Assembly (NCBI GenBank): GCA_964618515.1
Contig: CAZUAS010000110.1
Coordinates: 1-8,155, forward strand
Direction of reading: 5' to 3'
Source of the DNA: JAFGNW01 sp964618515
Lineage (GTDB): Bacteria; Zixibacteria; MSB-5A5; GN15; FEB-12
Length of the DNA: 8,155 nucleotides
This document shows, in pieces, positions 1-6,906 of this stretch. The notes beneath the pieces are model-generated. The model saw only the letters and a list, made by a program, of their open reading frames with translations, had not been told where the DNA came from and made no database searches. How positions within the stretch are numbered: position 1 is the first letter of the stretch; the number at the start of each line of letters is the position of its first letter. Made by a program: the position numbers and the translations under genes.

Positions 1-29
1 TCGACGCCCTTAAACAATTCAAAGATTGA
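1..29 (+). CDS. Possible C-terminal tail of an upstream gene (partial)
   Basis: In the third forward frame, positions 3-26 read DALKQFKD and end at TGA 27-29. This would be a plausible charged, helical protein C-terminus. Eight codons cannot identify a family, and the first forward frame is also open (to TAA at 88-90), so the frame choice is a guess. If real, the upstream gene is co-oriented with the operon. No convincing terminator hairpin with a T-tract lies between it and the promoter near position 99. Confidence 0.2.
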
Positions 30-98
30 AACCTCCCGGCTGAAATTGAGATTAAGTATTTACCATACATATAAATACAGAAATAAATAAAAATTGAC

Positions 99-127
99 TT
101 GACAAAAATGAGTAAATTTACGATATT
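99..127 (+). promoter_or_regulatory. Sigma70-type promoter of the efflux operon
   Basis: The -35 hexamer TTGACA (99-104) is a perfect consensus match. A 17-bp spacer separates it from GATATT (122-127), which matches 4 of 6 bases of TATAAT. Transcription would start near position 134. The surrounding 60-165 is very AT-rich, as usual for promoters. It is the only good promoter seen upstream of the seven-gene operon and probably drives all of it. A second TTGACT at 94-99 overlaps but gives a worse spacing. Confidence 0.7.
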
Positions 128-129
128 GT

Positions 130-162
130 AACTAAACAGTTAGTTTAACTAAATGGATAGTT
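130..162 (+). promoter_or_regulatory. Tandem operator, probable TetR-regulator binding sites
   Basis: Two 16-bp imperfect palindromes are repeated with a 17-bp period. Unit 1 (130-145) is AACTAA-ACAG-TTAGTT with perfect 6-bp arms. Unit 2 (147-162) is AACTAA-ATGG-ATAGTT with one mismatch in the arms. The junction itself forms another palindrome, TTAGTT-T-AACTAA (140-152). The block spans about -4 to +29 relative to the predicted start, so a bound repressor would block RNA polymerase. TetR-family proteins commonly bind such short palindromes beside their own genes, so autoregulation by the product of the next gene is the natural inference. Two sites one and a half helical turns apart could hold two dimers. 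Confidence 0.72.
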
Positions 163-165
163 ATT

Positions 166-810
166 ATGTCTGAAGTAAATCCAAATAATGTAATTTCTTC
201 CGAGATGGATAGCTCTAAAGACCGGATTATCAAAGCGGCTCTTGAAGAATTCAGTAATTATGGACTTAACGGCGCCCGGGTTGACCGGATTGCCCAAAAA
301 GCCCAAATCAATAAAGCCATGATTTACTACTACTTTTCTTCCAAGGAAAATCTTTACAGCGAAGCAGTCAAAGCCTTCTTTGGCTCTTTAATCAATAAAA
401 TCAAAAACAGTATCGACCAGAGCGGTTCGGCAACTGATACACTTAATAATATAGCCGATGCCTACGCTGAAATATTTATCAAGAACAGTTATATACGCCC
501 CATCATGCTTCGTGAACTGGCCAATCCCCGCAGCGCGATGATAGAAAAAATTGCTCAAATCCTTCAGGAATCTCATCTGATCAGTGAAATAAGGTTGATT
601 TTAGATGAAGGTGTAAAAAAAGGTATTCTGCGGCCGGTCGACCTTAACCAGGCGATAGTATCCTTTGTCACTATGAACATCGGTTATTTTATTATAGCAC
701 CGGTCATTGACCTGATTCTCAAAATCGACGACCGGGAAAAATTCTTACAGGTGAGGAAAAAAGCCCTGGTTGACCTTTTCTTTAATGGAATGAAAGTGAG
801 ACAATCATGA
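166..810 (+). CDS. TetR/AcrR-family transcriptional regulator of the exporter operon
   Basis: This is a 214-residue protein with a TetR N-terminal DNA-binding domain at about residues 19-65. The helix DRIIKAALEEFSNYG is followed by the turn and recognition helix INKAMIYYYFSSKENLY (48-64), whose YYF-S-KE-LY pattern is typical of the family. Residues 75-205 are helical and variable, as expected for a ligand-binding and dimerisation domain; no ligand can be inferred. Start choice is uncertain. ATG 166 has only a weak Shine-Dalgarno (GGAT at 155-158) that lies inside the operator. ATG 205 (residue 14) would leave a more usual short N-terminus but has no better ribosome site. The stop overlaps the next start as ATGA. 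Its position as first gene of an exporter operon, behind a palindromic operator, suggests a local repressor released by a substrate. The arrangement recalls E. coli cecR (ybiH) next to ybhGFSR, but I do not claim orthology. Confidence 0.92.
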   Translation: MSEVNPNNVISSEMDSSKDRIIKAALEEFSNYGLNGARVDRIAQKAQINKAMIYYYFSSKENLYSEAVKAFFGSLINKIKNSIDQSGSATDTLNNIADAYAEIFIKNSYIRPIMLRELANPRSAMIEKIAQILQESHLISEIRLILDEGVKKGILRPVDLNQAIVSFVTMNIGYFIIAPVIDLILKIDDREKFLQVRKKALVDLFFNGMKVRQS

Positions 811-2117
811 GGAAATTAAAAACTGCTGCAGCCATATTATTGATATTAGGCGGTTACGGTTCGTTGACGGCGCGTGATTTAAGTCTGCAGGAGGCGCTGA
901 AGCTGGCGGCGGAGCATTCTTTTAGCCTTAAAAAAGTGAAGGCTCAAAGTGAAGCTTCGCGAACCGAACTTACAGCGGCCAGGGCGGAACGCTTACCGAC
1001 TCTTTCCCTGGGGGCGGGAAGTTACTATATCAGTGAAGTTCCGACTTTCACCATTGAGCTTCCCCCGGGCAATTCCCTAACCCGTGATTTCGGCACCAGT
1101 GAAACATATCAGGCGGATATCCGTCTGTCATTGCCGCTTTTTACCGGCGGTAAAATTACCGGCGGTATTGACCTGGCCAAAGCCAGAGTCGCCTACAGCC
1201 GGGCGCTGGAGCGGATGGAAACCGACTATCTTTACTACCTGACCCGGTTAAAATATTTCAACCTATATCGAGCCGACCTTCTGGCCACGATTGCCCGTAC
1301 TTCCTTAAAACGCACTGGGATTATCCTTGATGATATAAATTCTCTGTTTGAGGCTGGAGCCGCTGATTCGGTGGACCTTCTTGACGCCCGTCTGGCTTTA
1401 ACCCGGGCAGACTATGCCGTCACCCAGGCGGATATTTTTCGAAAAACCGCCGAGATTGAACTTTCAATCCTGCTGGGATTAAATTTACCGGACAGTCTTG
1501 CGCTGATATCCCAACTGACGGAACCCGAGCCATTGGCTAAGATGGAAGAATTCCATGAAGACAAAGCAGAACTTATGCTGTCCCGGGCAAATATCAGTCT
1601 TTACCAGTCCCGTTTAAAATTAGCCCGAGCGGATTATTTCCCGATGCTGTCAGTATATACCGGCTATTCTTATGGTAAACCGAACCTTGACCGTTTTAAC
1701 AATACCTGGAATGATTATTATACTATCGGTGCCAACCTGTCCTGGTCTTTTAATATCGGGGGTAAGCATATAAACAAAGTCAGGGCGGCTAATTATAATC
1801 TTTCATCCGCCCGTCATGAATATGACCGGGTACTTGAAAATTTGAATCAGCAACTGGCGGTAGCCCGGGAGTATGTGAAAAACGCCTATGAAAAATACCT
1901 TAGTGCCCGTGAGGAAAACCGTATAACCGAAAATAATTACCGCCTGGCCACTGAGAAACATCGCCAGGGAGTTCTCGCCAGCAACCGCCTTCTGGAAATA
2001 GAAACCACCCTTACGGCATCGCAGTCTTCCCTGGCGGCTACCCTGGTCGATTATCACATAGCTCTCAGTAACTATTATTATATAGCGGGTTCAACCAGAT
2101 TAAGCGAAGGAAACTAA
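807..2117 (+). CDS. TolC-like outer-membrane efflux protein (OEP family)
   Basis: The 436-residue protein begins with a Sec signal peptide: basic MRKLK, a hydrophobic core, and probable cleavage after LTA at residues 20-22. The mature start, DLSLQEALKLAAEHS, is the classic opening of outer-membrane efflux proteins. The family's internal duplication is visible. LSLPLFTGG (about 107-115) and LSWSFNIGG (about 311-319) are equivalent beta-strand/turn motifs of repeats 1 and 2, each followed by long helical, Ala-, Arg- and Glu-rich stretches. A trimer would form an outer-membrane beta-barrel with a periplasmic helical tunnel that docks on the adaptor encoded next. Length fits the family (about 420-490). 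The start ATG overlaps the regulator stop by 4 nt, with GTGAG (796-800) as a modest ribosome site; the stop lies one base before the next gene. Substrate is not predictable from this subunit. Confidence 0.93.
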   Translation: MRKLKTAAAILLILGGYGSLTARDLSLQEALKLAAEHSFSLKKVKAQSEASRTELTAARAERLPTLSLGAGSYYISEVPTFTIELPPGNSLTRDFGTSETYQADIRLSLPLFTGGKITGGIDLAKARVAYSRALERMETDYLYYLTRLKYFNLYRADLLATIARTSLKRTGIILDDINSLFEAGAADSVDLLDARLALTRADYAVTQADIFRKTAEIELSILLGLNLPDSLALISQLTEPEPLAKMEEFHEDKAELMLSRANISLYQSRLKLARADYFPMLSVYTGYSYGKPNLDRFNNTWNDYYTIGANLSWSFNIGGKHINKVRAANYNLSSARHEYDRVLENLNQQLAVAREYVKNAYEKYLSAREENRITENNYRLATEKHRQGVLASNRLLEIETTLTASQSSLAATLVDYHIALSNYYYIAGSTRLSEGN

Positions 2118-2118
2118 T

Positions 2119-3003
2119 ATGAAACATACCGGATATTTGCTTCTGTTGTTTAGTTCTGTCATATTAAGCGGGTGCAGTAACAAGGCTGATAAAATCGGAG
2201 GTTCCGGGCTCATTGAAACCACCGAGGTGGTGGTTTCGGCGGAAAGCTCCGGCCGGGTAATGGCGGTCAATTTTGATGAAGGCATGACTGTGGCCGAAGG
2301 TGACACGCTGCTGATAATCGACCCCAGCTATCTGGAGCTGGAAATAGCCACAGCCGAAGCCGGCCGTAAGGTTGCGGTCTCCAACCTTGAAACCGCCCGC
2401 CTGAAAGTAAAAAACGCCGAACGCGCCCGGGACTATGCCCTTGCCGAGCGTGACCGCCTGCAACGCCTGCTGGCATCGGGCACGACCACCCAACAACAAT
2501 TCGATAAAGTCTCTTTCGAATACGACAATGCCGAGCTGGCATTCCGGACAGCGTTAGCCAACGTTAACACCATCCAGTCCGAAATAGAAAAAATTGACAC
2601 CGAGATTGCCCGTCTAGCGCGCCGGCTTGAAGACTGCTATCCCATCTCGCCCCTTGGCGGTACGGTCACAGAAAAATATATTGAATTAGGGGAACTTTTA
2701 AATCCCGGAAAAGCCATTGCCCGAATTGCCCGGCTGGATACGGTATGGGTCAAGGTTTATCTTCCCGCGGGCGATTTTGCCCGTATTAGAACCGGTGATA
2801 CCGCTCATGTTGATACGGAAGCCGGGGGCAAATATTACGGTTATGTCAGTTGGACCGCGGACGAGGCCGAGTTCACGCCTAAAAATGTACAGACCAAAGA
2901 ATCCCGCGCCGATCTGGTTTACGCTGTTAAGGTAACCATTCCCAATAAGGATAACCTGTTAAAAATCGGTATGCCGGTATTCGTGACCATGGAACAAAAA
3001 TGA
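2119..3003 (+). CDS. Lipoprotein membrane-fusion protein (HlyD/YbhG-like periplasmic adaptor)
   Basis: This 294-residue adaptor would link the inner-membrane ABC transporter to the TolC-like channel. It has a lipoprotein signal peptide with lipobox LSGC and lipidated Cys19. The first lipoyl half-motif is at about 38-68 (SGRVMAVNFDEGMTVAEGD). A coiled-coil hairpin follows at about 72-168, rich in Ala, Arg and Glu, with the tip around ASGTTTQQQFD. The second lipoyl half (about 175-205) and a beta-barrel domain follow. The segment AEFTPK (250-255) plus downstream R-x-DLVY and GMPVFV resembles the C-terminal region of E. coli YbhG as I recall it, supporting a YbhG-type rather than AcrA-type adaptor. 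It is somewhat shorter than YbhG. AAGGA (2107-2111) lies 7 nt before the ATG. The stop overlaps the ATPase start as ATGA. The residue after Cys19 is Ser, not the Asp that retains lipoproteins in the inner membrane in enterobacteria. Confidence 0.9.
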   Translation: MKHTGYLLLLFSSVILSGCSNKADKIGGSGLIETTEVVVSAESSGRVMAVNFDEGMTVAEGDTLLIIDPSYLELEIATAEAGRKVAVSNLETARLKVKNAERARDYALAERDRLQRLLASGTTTQQQFDKVSFEYDNAELAFRTALANVNTIQSEIEKIDTEIARLARRLEDCYPISPLGGTVTEKYIELGELLNPGKAIARIARLDTVWVKVYLPAGDFARIRTGDTAHVDTEAGGKYYGYVSWTADEAEFTPKNVQTKESRADLVYAVKVTIPNKDNLLKIGMPVFVTMEQK

Positions 3004-3914
3004 GTTTCTTAACGGCGACAGGAATTGATAAATCCTACGGTCAGATAAAAGCTTTGCAGGCGTTCGACCTGGAAGTCAATGAAGGCGAAATTTTCGCCCT
3101 TGTCGGTCCTGACGGTGCGGGTAAAACCACCTTGCTACGAATTTTATGCCGCCTTATCAGGCCGGACTGTGGTAAAGCCTTTATCGCCGGGCTGGATATT
3201 GACCGTGATTTCGAAAGCATAAAACCCCTTCTTGGTTATATGCCACAGATCTTCTCCCTTTATCCGGATTTATCGGTCGAGGAAAATCTAAAATTTTACG
3301 CCGGTATCTATGGCCTGACCGGAGCGGCTTTCAAAAAAAAACGTGATTATCTCTATACTTTTTCCAATCTGGAGCCATTTGCCGACCGCCGGGCGCATAA
3401 GCTGTCGGGGGGAATGAAACAAAAACTGGCTCTTTCTTGCGCCCTGATGCACGACCCCAGGTTTCTGGTCCTCGATGAGCCGACTACCGGTGTAGATCCG
3501 CTTTCACGTCACCAGTTCTGGGAAATCCTTAAACAGCTCAAGGACGATGGAGTGACTATCCTGGTTTCGACGCCATATATGGACGAAGTAGCCCGCGCCG
3601 ACCAGGCCGCCTTCGTTCTCAACGGCCGGAAATTATCCGAGGGTACCCCCGAGGAACTGGCGGCCGGATTTAAGGGGCAAATTTATTTTCTTGACTGCGA
3701 ACCGTCCCGGTCTCTGGTTGAGAAATTAAACAAAATTGAGGGCCTGACGGCTCAACGGTTCGGATCCGGATTACATCTTTATCTGAATGAAAACGAAAAT
3801 CTTGATGATTATGCCGCTTACCTTTCACAACAGGGTATAAACGTCGATACCTTAAAGCCAGCCGCCCCCGGACTGGAAGACCGTTTTATCCAGTTAACGG
3901 AGTATGGTTTATGA
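3000..3914 (+). CDS. ABC exporter ATPase 1 (equivalent to N-terminal half of YbhF)
   Basis: This 304-residue cytoplasmic ATPase belongs to the drug/ABC-2 exporter class. Visible motifs: A-loop Tyr13, Walker A GPDGAGKT (36-43), Q-loop Gln83 in GYMPQIFSLY, signature LSGGM (135-139), Walker B FLVLDE with catalytic Glu160, and D-loop GVD (164-166). The switch (H-loop) position reads STPYMDE, so the usual His is Pro192 (codon CCA, 3573-3575). The GPDGAGKT form and a non-His switch also occur, from memory, in the first half of E. coli YbhF. After the core, about 70 residues (225-295) form a C-terminal accessory region ending in LEDRFIQLTE, a tail echoed in ATPase 2. GGAA (2991-2994) serves as ribosome site, and start and stop both overlap neighbouring genes by 4 nt. 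It probably pairs with ATPase 2 as a heterodimer and contributes the intact signature motif. Confidence 0.92.
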   Translation: MSFLTATGIDKSYGQIKALQAFDLEVNEGEIFALVGPDGAGKTTLLRILCRLIRPDCGKAFIAGLDIDRDFESIKPLLGYMPQIFSLYPDLSVEENLKFYAGIYGLTGAAFKKKRDYLYTFSNLEPFADRRAHKLSGGMKQKLALSCALMHDPRFLVLDEPTTGVDPLSRHQFWEILKQLKDDGVTILVSTPYMDEVARADQAAFVLNGRKLSEGTPEELAAGFKGQIYFLDCEPSRSLVEKLNKIEGLTAQRFGSGLHLYLNENENLDDYAAYLSQQGINVDTLKPAAPGLEDRFIQLTEYGL

Positions 3915-4648
3915 CGGAAACGGCGGTAGACATAAAAAGCCTGACCAAACGCTTCGGTGCGTTTACAGCGGTGGATAACATTTCCTTAACCGTCAACCGG
4001 GGAGAGATTTTCGGTTTTCTGGGCGCCAATGGAGCTGGGAAAACGACCGCTATCCGGATGCTGTGCGGGCTGTTACTGCCGACCTCGGGCGAGGGCCGGG
4101 TGGCGGGGTTCGACATTAACCGGCAGTACGAAAATATCAAAAAAAACATCGGTTACATGTCTCAGAAATTTTCTCTCTATACCGATCTTACCGGACGTGA
4201 AAACCTCTTTTTTTACGGCAGTGCCTATAACCTGGAACGACTTTTCATAAACGAACGCATCGACGTCTTAAGCGGGCGTCTTGAGCTCAAAGAATTCATC
4301 GACCGTCAGGCCGGTTCCCTGCCGACCGGCTGGCGGCAGCGCCTCGCCCTCGGAGCAGCCCTTCTGCATGAACCAAAAATTCTATTCCTGGACGAACCGA
4401 CCGGCGGTGTTGATCCGGTATTCCGGCGCAAGTTTTGGAATATTCTTTACACCCTGGCCGATGAAGGCGTGACTATTTTCGTGACCACCCATTATATGGA
4501 TGAAGCCGAGTACTGCGGGCGTATTTCCATCATGCACCGCGGGAAAATAATTGAACTGGGCAAACCCTTTGAATTAATCACCCGACATCAAGCCGAAAAT
4601 CTGGAAAGCTTATTTATCGATCTGATTAAAAGACAGGAAAAGAACTGA
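3911..4648 (+). CDS. ABC exporter ATPase 2 (equivalent to C-terminal half of YbhF)
   Basis: This 245-residue ATPase starts within the ATGA overlap with ATPase 1, with GGAG (3899-3902) 8 nt upstream. Motifs: Walker A GANGAGKT (38-45), Q-loop Gln85 in GYMSQKFSLY, Walker B ILFLDE with Glu162, D-loop GVD (166-168), and a canonical switch His194 in TTHYMDEAEYC. The signature is degenerate, LPTGW (137-141), where LSGGQ-like residues are expected; YbhF's second half has a comparable LPLGF as I recall it. Phe15 replaces the A-loop Tyr of ATPase 1. It lacks the long accessory region of ATPase 1 but keeps the same type of tail, LESLFIDLIK. Together the two ATPases total 549 residues, close to one YbhF polypeptide, so they look like a split version of that double ATPase. 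The stop and the permease 1 start share one base (TGATG). Confidence 0.92.
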   Translation: MTETAVDIKSLTKRFGAFTAVDNISLTVNRGEIFGFLGANGAGKTTAIRMLCGLLLPTSGEGRVAGFDINRQYENIKKNIGYMSQKFSLYTDLTGRENLFFYGSAYNLERLFINERIDVLSGRLELKEFIDRQAGSLPTGWRQRLALGAALLHEPKILFLDEPTGGVDPVFRRKFWNILYTLADEGVTIFVTTHYMDEAEYCGRISIMHRGKIIELGKPFELITRHQAENLESLFIDLIKRQEKN

Positions 4649-5754
4649 TGGCCAAACTTAAGTTCATCGCTCTTAAAGAGATTTATCACATTCTACGCGA
4701 CCCCCGGTCGTTGCTGATTGTATTCGCCATGCCTATCATGATGACCTTTTTATACGGTTATGCCATTAATCTCGATGTCGAGCATATCACCCTGGCTGTC
4801 ATAGACCAGGACCGGACCGCGGTTTCCCGGGAACTCACCGGCCGTTTTTATAATTCGGCTTATTTCAGCCCGCCGGACCAACCCTCGCAACTGACCGACC
4901 CGGAAAAGCTTTTACGTTCCACGAAAGCGGCGGCGGTGCTGCTTATCAAAAACGGTTTTGCTGAAAATCTGCAGCGGAACCAACCTTTTACTCTCGGCTT
5001 GACCGTGGACGGCAGTGACAACGCTCTCAGTGCCGCCGTGCAGGCTTACACCGGCCAGATAGTCAGTAATTTTTTGCTTGACCGTCTTCCCGAAGGTTAC
5101 ACCCTGCCCGGTATCAATATTTCGCTCCAGGTCTTTTATAACCCCGATTTAAAGTCATCCCACTTTTTTGTGCCCGGCCTGGTGGCGATTATTCTTATGA
5201 TGATATCTGCCCTCCTGACTTCCATCACCATCGCCCGCGAAAAAGAAACGGGGACGATGGAACAGCTTCTGACAGCGCCCGTGAAAGGATATCAGATCCT
5301 GCTCGGCAAGCTGATTCCTTATATTTTTATCGCTTTCATTGATGGTACCCTTATTCTGGTTTTCGCCAAGTTTATATTCGATGTCCCCTTTGTGGGTTCT
5401 CACCTGCTTTTACTGCTGTTCGGTTTTCTTTATGTAACCGCATCGCTGTCAATCGGGATTCTCATTTCCGCCATGGTGAAAACCCAGCAGCTGGCGATGA
5501 TGTTCGCCATGACTTTAACCATGCTGCCCTCGGTGATGCTCAGTGAATTTATCTTTCCGTTAAAGAACATGCCTGTTTTTCTGCAACTCTTAAGTTATAT
5601 CATCCCGGCCCGGTATTTCCTGAACGTTATCCGGGGAATCATGCTCAAGGGTACGACTCTCAATATGCTCTTTTTTGAGGGGCTTATGTTGATACTTTTA
5701 ATGACCATACTGATTACCATAGCCATAAAACGTTTTAACCGGCAGGAAACATAA
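4648..5754 (+). CDS. ABC-2 type permease 1 (YbhS-like)
   Basis: This 368-residue inner-membrane subunit has ABC-2 exporter topology. A short cytoplasmic N-terminus (KEIYHILRDPRS) precedes membrane segment 1 (about 22-40). A periplasmic domain (about 41-170) follows, then five further membrane segments at about 173-196, 221-245, 252-275, 281-305 and 339-360. The cytoplasmic stretch REKETGTMEQLL (197-208) after segment 2 is the conserved coupling region that contacts the ATPases. YNPDLKSSHFFVPG and SYIIPARYFLNVIRGI are further family hallmarks; the latter resembles the YIIPARYF segment of YbhS. It would form a heterodimer with permease 2. AGGA (4635-4638) is a good ribosome site, and the start overlaps the ATPase stop by one base. 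The name is by resemblance and gene order; substrate is unknown. Confidence 0.92.
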   Translation: MAKLKFIALKEIYHILRDPRSLLIVFAMPIMMTFLYGYAINLDVEHITLAVIDQDRTAVSRELTGRFYNSAYFSPPDQPSQLTDPEKLLRSTKAAAVLLIKNGFAENLQRNQPFTLGLTVDGSDNALSAAVQAYTGQIVSNFLLDRLPEGYTLPGINISLQVFYNPDLKSSHFFVPGLVAIILMMISALLTSITIAREKETGTMEQLLTAPVKGYQILLGKLIPYIFIAFIDGTLILVFAKFIFDVPFVGSHLLLLLFGFLYVTASLSIGILISAMVKTQQLAMMFAMTLTMLPSVMLSEFIFPLKNMPVFLQLLSYIIPARYFLNVIRGIMLKGTTLNMLFFEGLMLILLMTILITIAIKRFNRQET

Positions 5755-5756
5755 TT

Positions 5757-6869
5757 ATGTGGCGAGCCTATCTGGGTCTTATCAAGAAGGAATTTATCCA
5801 GGTTTTCCGCGACCGGAATATGTTACGGTTGATATTCGCCATGCCGGTCGTCCAGCTTATCCTGTTCGGTTACGTCGTGAATATCGACGTAAAGAATATT
5901 GCGGTCGATGTTTACAATTATGACCGGGGACAATATTCACGGGAGTTTATCGATGCCTTCAAAGCGGGCGGTTATTTTGTACCCCGCGACGCCGTCACCA
6001 GCCGGGGGGACAAGCCCCTCTGGACGCTCGATGACCGGTTTAAAAAACGCAAAGCTGAAATGGCCCTGATTATTCCCGACGACTTCTCGGACCGGTTGAC
6101 GCAATACGAACGGGTAACGATCGGTTTGATTGCCGACGGTACGGACGCGAACTCGGCCCGTATCGGGTCCGGATATGCTTTCCAGATAGTCCAGAAATTT
6201 TCTCAGAAGAAAACCAGCTTTATCCCGCCAGTTCAGGTACGCAGCAAAATCCTTTATAATCCCGAAGCCCAGTCGGTTTACTACATGATACCGGGAATCG
6301 TCGCCACTATTCTGACAATGCTGACCGTGATGTTGACCTCGATGGCTATCGTGCGGGAGCGGGAAAAGGGTACCCTTGAACAGCTCCTGGTTACCCCGAT
6401 GAACAGTACCACATTAATACTGGGAAAAATCAGCACCTTTGCCATTCTGGGCATAATTGAAATGATTTTCACCCTGGTTTTGGGAGTACTCTGGTTTGGT
6501 ATTCCCTTTGCCGGTTCACCGCTGCTTCTTTTCGCTCTGTCGTTTCTATATCTTTTGACTACGTTGGGGATGGGCATGTTTTTTTCAAACATAAGCTCCA
6601 CTCAGCAACAGGCCATGTTTTTTGCCTGGTTCTTTTTTGTTTTCGCCATGCTTACCTCCGGCTTTTTCACCCCCATTTCCAACATGCCTGTCTGGATGCA
6701 GTATGTCACTTTAATTAATCCCATGCGCTACTTTATGGATATCGTTCGCGGTATCATGATGAAGGGGTCGGGTTTTACGGACCTGCTTGATAATATATAT
6801 GCCCTCGTTATTTTCGGGCTGACTATTTTCAGTTTCTCCTTCCTCCGGTTCAAAAAGCGTATCGCATGA
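5757..6869 (+). CDS. ABC-2 type permease 2 (YbhR-like)
   Basis: This 370-residue paralogue of permease 1 begins two bases after its stop, with AGGAAA (5744-5749) as ribosome site. The layout is the same: N-terminal amphipathic KKEFIQVFRDRN, membrane segment 1 (about 21-39), a periplasmic domain (about 40-173), then a five-segment membrane block starting at YYMIPGIVATIL (175-186). The coupling region is REREKGTLEQLL (200-211). Late motifs STQQQAMF, MPVWMQYVTLINPMRYF and DIVRGIMMKG resemble YbhR. Both permeases carry a Y-N-P motif just before segment 2, showing their common ancestry. The pair would make the transmembrane pathway, each half contacting one ATPase. This is the last gene of the operon: a 101-bp gap with its own promoter follows. 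No strong terminator is visible after its stop. Confidence 0.92.
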   Translation: MWRAYLGLIKKEFIQVFRDRNMLRLIFAMPVVQLILFGYVVNIDVKNIAVDVYNYDRGQYSREFIDAFKAGGYFVPRDAVTSRGDKPLWTLDDRFKKRKAEMALIIPDDFSDRLTQYERVTIGLIADGTDANSARIGSGYAFQIVQKFSQKKTSFIPPVQVRSKILYNPEAQSVYYMIPGIVATILTMLTVMLTSMAIVREREKGTLEQLLVTPMNSTTLILGKISTFAILGIIEMIFTLVLGVLWFGIPFAGSPLLLFALSFLYLLTTLGMGMFFSNISSTQQQAMFFAWFFFVFAMLTSGFFTPISNMPVWMQYVTLINPMRYFMDIVRGIMMKGSGFTDLLDNIYALVIFGLTIFSFSFLRFKKRIA

Positions 6870-6878
6870 TAATTTTCA

Positions 6879-6906
6879 TTGCCTGTTGAAATTGCTTGTG
6901 TATAAT
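6879..6906 (+). promoter_or_regulatory. Promoter of the peroxiredoxin gene
   Basis: A perfect -10 hexamer TATAAT (6901-6906) lies 16 bp after TTGCCT (6879-6884), which matches 4 of 6 bases of the -35 consensus. Transcription would start near 6913, giving a leader of about 58 nt before the ATG at 6971. This separates the peroxiredoxin from the efflux operon transcriptionally, although readthrough is possible because no clear terminator precedes it. Confidence 0.6.

Noticed and set aside
1..70. Minus-strand reading frame from an ATG at 70-68 open to the left edge (23 codons), possible divergent gene
   Set aside because: No ribosome site precedes it on that strand, the residues suggest no known N-terminus, and a frame this short is expected by chance.
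2164..2542. Antisense open frames opposite the adaptor gene
   Set aside because: They lie fully inside a well-supported gene, lack family motifs, and fit being shadows of its codon pattern.
3573..3575. Pro192 of ATPase 1 as a sequencing error for His
   Set aside because: CCA differs from both His codons (CAT and CAC) at two positions, and a non-His switch in the first ATPase half is also recalled for YbhF, so a genuine feature is more likely.
6871..6893. Weak stem TTTCA/TGAAA after the operon as a terminator
   Set aside because: The stem is short and AT-rich with no following T-tract, and it overlaps the -35 of the next promoter.
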